Assembly: GCF_018614575.1 (NCBI RefSeq) | Contig: NZ_JAGGOJ010000019.1 | Span: forward strand, 1-64,000 | Direction of reading: 5' to 3' | DNA from: Streptomyces sp. ISL-10 | Lineage (GTDB): Bacteria; Actinomycetota; Actinomycetes; Streptomycetales; Streptomycetaceae | DNA length: 64,000 nucleotides | Shown: positions 61,186 through 64,000 of the stretch, in pieces | Numbering within the stretch: position 1 is the first letter of the stretch | Layout: every line of letters starts with the position of its first letter | The notes under the pieces: generated by a model | The model's input: the letters and a program-made list of their open reading frames with translations, nothing else | What the model was told of the DNA's origin: nothing | Databases searched by the model: none | Program-made: the position numbers and the translations under genes

Positions 61186-61201
61186 GAGGACGCGTTCTGT
61201 C

Positions 61202-62065
61202 ATGACCAATCCGGCCGAGCGTCTGGTCGATCTGCTCGACCTGGAGCAGATCGAGGTCAACATCTTCCGCGGGCTGAGCCCCCACGAATCGCTGCAGCGC
61301 GTCTTCGGCGGCCAGGTCGCGGGTCAGGCGCTGGTCGCGGCGGGCCGTACGACGGACGGCGAGCGTCCGGTGCACTCGCTGCACTCGTACTTCCTGCGGC
61401 CCGGCCGGCCCGGCGTGCCGATCGTGTACCAGGTGGAACGGGTGCGGGACGGCAGGTCGTTCACCACGCGGCGGGTGACGGCCGTCCAGGAGGGGCGGAC
61501 GATCTTCAATCTGATGGCCTCCTTCCACCGGCCCGAGGAGGCAGGGTTCGAGCACCAGCTGCCGCCCAGGCACCTGACGGACCCGACGACGCTACCCAGG
61601 CTCGTCGACGAGATCCGCGCACACCTGGGCGCGCTGCCGGAGTCGCTTGAGCGGATGGCGCGCCGCCAGCCGTTCGACATCCGGTACGTGGACCGGTTGC
61701 GCTGGAGCCCCGAGGAGGTCAAGGACGCGGAGCCACGCAGCGCGGTGTGGATGCGTGCGGTGGGCCCGCTGGGCGACGACCCGCTGGTGCACATGTGCGC
61801 GCTGACGTACGCGAGCGACATGACGCTGCTGGACGCGGTGCGCATCCCCGTCGAGCCGCTGTGGGGGCCGCGCGGTTTCGACATGGCGTCGCTGGACCAC
61901 GCGATGTGGTTCCACCGGCCGTTCCGGGCGGACGAGTGGTTTCTCTACGACCAGGAGTCGCCGATCGCGACCGGCGGGCGGGGCCTGGCGCGCGGCCGGA
62001 TCTACAACCGGGCGGGCGAGCTGCTGGTCTCGGTGGTGCAGGAGGGCCTGTTCCGGCCGGTGTAG
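61202..62065 (+). CDS. tesB: Acyl-CoA thioesterase II
   Basis: A 287-aa double hotdog thioesterase that hydrolyses medium- and long-chain acyl-CoAs. N-terminal half: SPHESLQRVFGGQVAGQALVAA with HSLHSYFLRPGRPGVPIVYQ. C-terminal half: VHMCALTYASDMTLLDAVR and MASLDHAMWFHRPFRADEWF, with the Asp/Gln/Thr catalytic network of TesB (Asp in SLDHAMWFH). ATG 61202 has GAGAGG upstream. It is 16 bases past the helicase stop, probably co-transcribed. Confidence 0.92.
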   Translation: MTNPAERLVDLLDLEQIEVNIFRGLSPHESLQRVFGGQVAGQALVAAGRTTDGERPVHSLHSYFLRPGRPGVPIVYQVERVRDGRSFTTRRVTAVQEGRTIFNLMASFHRPEEAGFEHQLPPRHLTDPTTLPRLVDEIRAHLGALPESLERMARRQPFDIRYVDRLRWSPEEVKDAEPRSAVWMRAVGPLGDDPLVHMCALTYASDMTLLDAVRIPVEPLWGPRGFDMASLDHAMWFHRPFRADEWFLYDQESPIATGGRGLARGRIYNRAGELLVSVVQEGLFRPV

Positions 62066-62221
62066 CCGGTCAGCAGCATGTCCCGGTGGCCGGGCACGCC
62101 GTCCCCGTCCGGCAGGACAGGCGTCACGTCGTGCAGGCTGCTGCGCTGCGTCGGCGGGTGGCCGCGGGAACTGCCGCCGGCGGGCGCGCCCTGAGGGGCC
62201 GGGCGTCCCGCCGAACAGCCG

Positions 62222-62632
62222 TTACTTGACCGGGTCGAGGCAGAGGACGAACTTGTCGGCGTCCCACTGCTGCGCCAGGGCGGCCTCGCCCACGGTGCAG
62301 GCGTTGACGTCGAAGCTGTTCTCGATGACCTTGACGACCTTGTAGTTGGCGCCGGCTTCACCGCACTTCTTGGTCTCGACCTCGGGAGCCTCGTCGGGGC
62401 CGGTGACCTTGACGCAGTCGCCGGCCTCGGCGCGGACCGGGGTGTCGCCGAGGACGTAGGCGGCGCCGAACTTCACGGCCAGGGCGACGACGATGAGGCC
62501 GACGACCCCCAGGAGCTTCTTGACGATGCTCTTCTTGGCCGGCTCGGGCGCGGGAACAGCACCGGGGATGGGCTGGCCCTGCGGGAACTGCTGGGGTTCC
62601 TGCGGGGCGGAGGGGGACGTCGGGGCGCTCAT
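62222..62632 (-). CDS. LppU/SCO3897 family protein
   Basis: A 136-aa protein with a Pro/Gln-rich cytosolic N-terminus (about 30 residues), one transmembrane helix (LLGVVGLIVVALAVKFGAAY) and an extracellular domain. The domain reads AEAGDCVKVTGPDEAPEVET, then KKCGEAGANYKVVKVIENSF and WDADKFVLCLDPVK. Two cysteine pairs are likely. It matches the LppU/SCO3897 family of streptomycetes. The function is unknown. GAGGAAG lies nine bases before ATG 62632. It is divergent from glutathione peroxidase. Confidence 0.82.
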   Translation of the reverse strand: MSAPTSPSAPQEPQQFPQGQPIPGAVPAPEPAKKSIVKKLLGVVGLIVVALAVKFGAAYVLGDTPVRAEAGDCVKVTGPDEAPEVETKKCGEAGANYKVVKVIENSFDVNACTVGEAALAQQWDADKFVLCLDPVK

Positions 62633-62725
62633 GGGCGGACTTCCTCGTGGTTGCATGCTTGTCGAACGCGCGCACGCTACACGAAGAATAAGAATCAGAT
62701 AAACACAGGTATGAAGGAGTCCCGG

Positions 62726-63211
62726 ATGCCCCTTTTCGATATCCCGCTGCGCACCCTGACGGGTGAGCCGACGTCGCTCGCCGACCACAGCGGCAAGGCC
62801 GTTCTCGTGGTGAACGTGGCATCGCGCTGCGGCCTGACGCCCCAGTACGAGGGCCTGGAGCGGCTGCACAAGACGTACGGCGACCGGGGCTTCACGGTGC
62901 TGGGCGTGCCGTGCAACCAGTTCGCGGGCCAGGAGCCGGGAAGTGCGGAGGAGATCGGCGCGTTCTGCTCGGCGACGTACGGCGTGACGTTCCCGATGCT
63001 GGAGAAGACGGATGTGAACGGCGACGGCCGGCACCCGCTCTACGCGGAGCTGACGAGGACGGCGGACGCCGAAGGCGAGGCCGGCGACGTCCAGTGGAAC
63101 TTCGAGAAGTTCCTCGTCTCGCCGCGCGGCGAGGTGACGCGCTTCCGCCCTCGCACGGAGCCGGAGGCACCGGAGGTCGTCGCGGCGATCGAGGCACTGC
63201 TGTCCGCCTGA
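62726..63211 (+). CDS. Glutathione peroxidase family protein (cysteine form)
   Basis: A 161-aa peroxidase. The peroxidatic cysteine is in NVASRCGLTPQYEGL (near residue 36), with Gln in PCNQFAGQEPG and Trp-Asn in DVQWNFEKFLV completing the catalytic tetrad; there is no selenocysteine. Actinomycetes lack glutathione, so the electron donor is probably thioredoxin (family knowledge). ATG 62726 follows AAGGAG by six bases, which excludes the longer start. It ends before a strong bidirectional hairpin. Confidence 0.92.
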   Translation: MPLFDIPLRTLTGEPTSLADHSGKAVLVVNVASRCGLTPQYEGLERLHKTYGDRGFTVLGVPCNQFAGQEPGSAEEIGAFCSATYGVTFPMLEKTDVNGDGRHPLYAELTRTADAEGEAGDVQWNFEKFLVSPRGEVTRFRPRTEPEAPEVVAAIEALLSA

Positions 63212-63322
63212 CCCCGTGACGTTCCGCATCGTCGGCCGCCTGCCGGCGAAGACGAGTGTCATCACGCTGCCGCATCCGGCACCGCCGGGTGCGGAAGCCG
63301 ACGCGCTCTCGGTCGCGGCACG

Positions 63323-63359
63323 GCGAAGGCTCCGGCCCCCAACGGGCCGGAGCCTTCGC
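63323..63359. terminator. Perfect 16-bp hairpin, bidirectional terminator
   Basis: GCGAAGGCTCCGGCCC (63323-63338) and its exact complement (63344-63359) enclose a 5-nt loop. It lies 112 bases past the peroxidase stop and 14 bases before the stop of the convergent acyl-CoA dehydrogenase. Confidence 0.88.
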
Positions 63360-63372
63360 GCCGTCCGCCGGG

Positions 63373-64000
63373 TCAGCGGATCGGCATGCCCGACAGGGTG
63401 CGGGCGATGACGAGACGCTGGATCTCGCTGGTGCCCTCGAAGATGGTGTAGATCGCGGCGTCACGGTGCATGCGCTCCACCGGGTATTCGCGGGTGAACC
63501 CGTTGCCGCCGAGGATCTGGACGGCCTGCGCGGTGACCTTCTTGGCGGTCTCGCTGGCGAACAGCTTCGACATGGAGCCCTCGGCCGAGGTGAACGGCTT
63601 TTTGGTGGTCGCCATCCAGGAGGCGCGCCACACCAGCAGGCGTGCGGCGTCGATCTGGGTGCGCATGTCGGCGAGTTGGAACGCGACACCCTGATTGTCG
63701 ATGATCGGGCGGCCGAACTGCTCGCGCGTCATGGCGTATTCGAGCGCCTCCTCGTACGCGGCACGGGCGGTGCCCACCGCCATGGCGCCGACGGCGGGGC
63801 GGGACGCCTCGAAGGTGGCCATGGCCGCGTTCTTCACCCTTCCCCGGCCTTCGCCCGTCTCGCTTCGCTCGCCGCCGGACCTGGCGCGCTCGCGGGCCCT
63901 CGCCAGGCGTTCGTCGAGCTTCTCCCTGCCGCCGAGGAGGCAGTGGCCCGGCACGCGGACGTTCTCCAGGACGACCTCGGCGGTGTGCGAGGCGCGGATG
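63373..64000 (-). CDS. Acyl-CoA dehydrogenase (partial, cut by window edge)
   Basis: The C-terminal 208 residues of a flavin acyl-CoA dehydrogenase; the N-terminal part is beyond base 64000. Visible features are RASHTAEVVLENVRVPGHCL, RPAVGAMAVGTARAAYEEAL, the substrate region ALEYAMTREQFGRPIIDNQG and the C-terminal AQAVQILGGNGFTREYPVER followed by IYTIFEGTSEIQRLVIARTL, where the catalytic glutamate lies in the FEGTSEIQ segment. An Arg/Glu-rich insert (RARSGGERSETGEGRGRV) is seen between helices. It oxidises acyl-CoA and passes electrons to ETF, whose beta subunit lies at the other end of this window. Confidence 0.93.
   Translation of the reverse strand, partial: IRASHTAEVVLENVRVPGHCLLGGREKLDERLARARERARSGGERSETGEGRGRVKNAAMATFEASRPAVGAMAVGTARAAYEEALEYAMTREQFGRPIIDNQGVAFQLADMRTQIDAARLLVWRASWMATTKKPFTSAEGSMSKLFASETAKKVTAQAVQILGGNGFTREYPVERMHRDAAIYTIFEGTSEIQRLVIARTLSGMPIR

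Overview
The window looks like chromosomal core from a Streptomyces or very close actinomycete. GC content is very high with strong third-position GC bias, GTG and TTG starts are frequent, and 4-nt start/stop overlaps are common. Several families are typical of the genus (DUF6421, LppU/SCO3897-like, DUF5134, LVIVD/DUF305). I see no rRNA, tRNA, insertion sequence, prophage or CRISPR. Both ends cut a gene: etfB on the left and an acyl-CoA dehydrogenase on the right.

Layout. 0-8.6 kb: etfB, a flavin reductase behind a short cysteine-type leader peptide, a thioredoxin, PlsC, a B3/B4-domain protein, a transglutaminase-like protein, a DUF6421-SDR-threonine aldolase operon and a glycerophosphodiesterase. 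9-18 kb: GNAT, a DUF5134/M56 peptidase/PAP2/HAD run, a TetR regulator, the divergent secreted pair LVIVD/DUF305, and an FprA-type ferredoxin reductase. 18-28 kb: a beta-propeller protein, a degraded small gene, the overlapping pair ung/N-acetylglucosamine kinase, a CbiX-like protein, a lactonase with a DasR-like palindrome upstream, FUSC divergent from an Lrp regulator, and a HAD phosphatase. 28-40 kb: PucR coupled to a tiny membrane protein, then a long + strand set: DUF3068, GT4, methyltransferase, a 1417-aa AftD-like protein, a condensation-type acyltransferase, a second methyltransferase, an EamA-like exporter and Trm112. 40.4-43.4 kb: DUF2617, DUF4247, DUF350 and a membrane aminopropyltransferase. 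43.5-49.6 kb: a secreted BNR propeller, small conserved proteins, YjbQ, a flavoprotein monooxygenase and MltG. 49.7-57.7 kb: an ABC exporter divergent from MarR, a secreted PNGase-like amidase, and a heterodimeric ABC exporter. 57.7-64 kb: a YdjM-like protein, a Ski2-like helicase, TesB, LppU-like, glutathione peroxidase and acyl-CoA dehydrogenase.

How genes work together. The 29.6-40.1 kb block combines the gene types of the corynebacterial/mycobacterial lipomannan-arabinan machinery (DUF3068, GT4, methyltransferase, AftD) with an acyltransferase and an exporter, in an organism group not known for arabinogalactan. It is the best candidate for an undescribed envelope-glycan system. The next operon (DUF2617-DUF4247-DUF350-aminopropyltransferase) resembles membrane-stress neighbourhoods seen near PspA. 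Two ABC half-transporters at 54-57.7 kb carry complementary defects in their nucleotide-binding motifs.

A recurring oddity is that seven intergenic gaps carry short tandem or clustered repeats, each with its own unit (7 to about 77 nt). Five of the seven lie between convergent genes.
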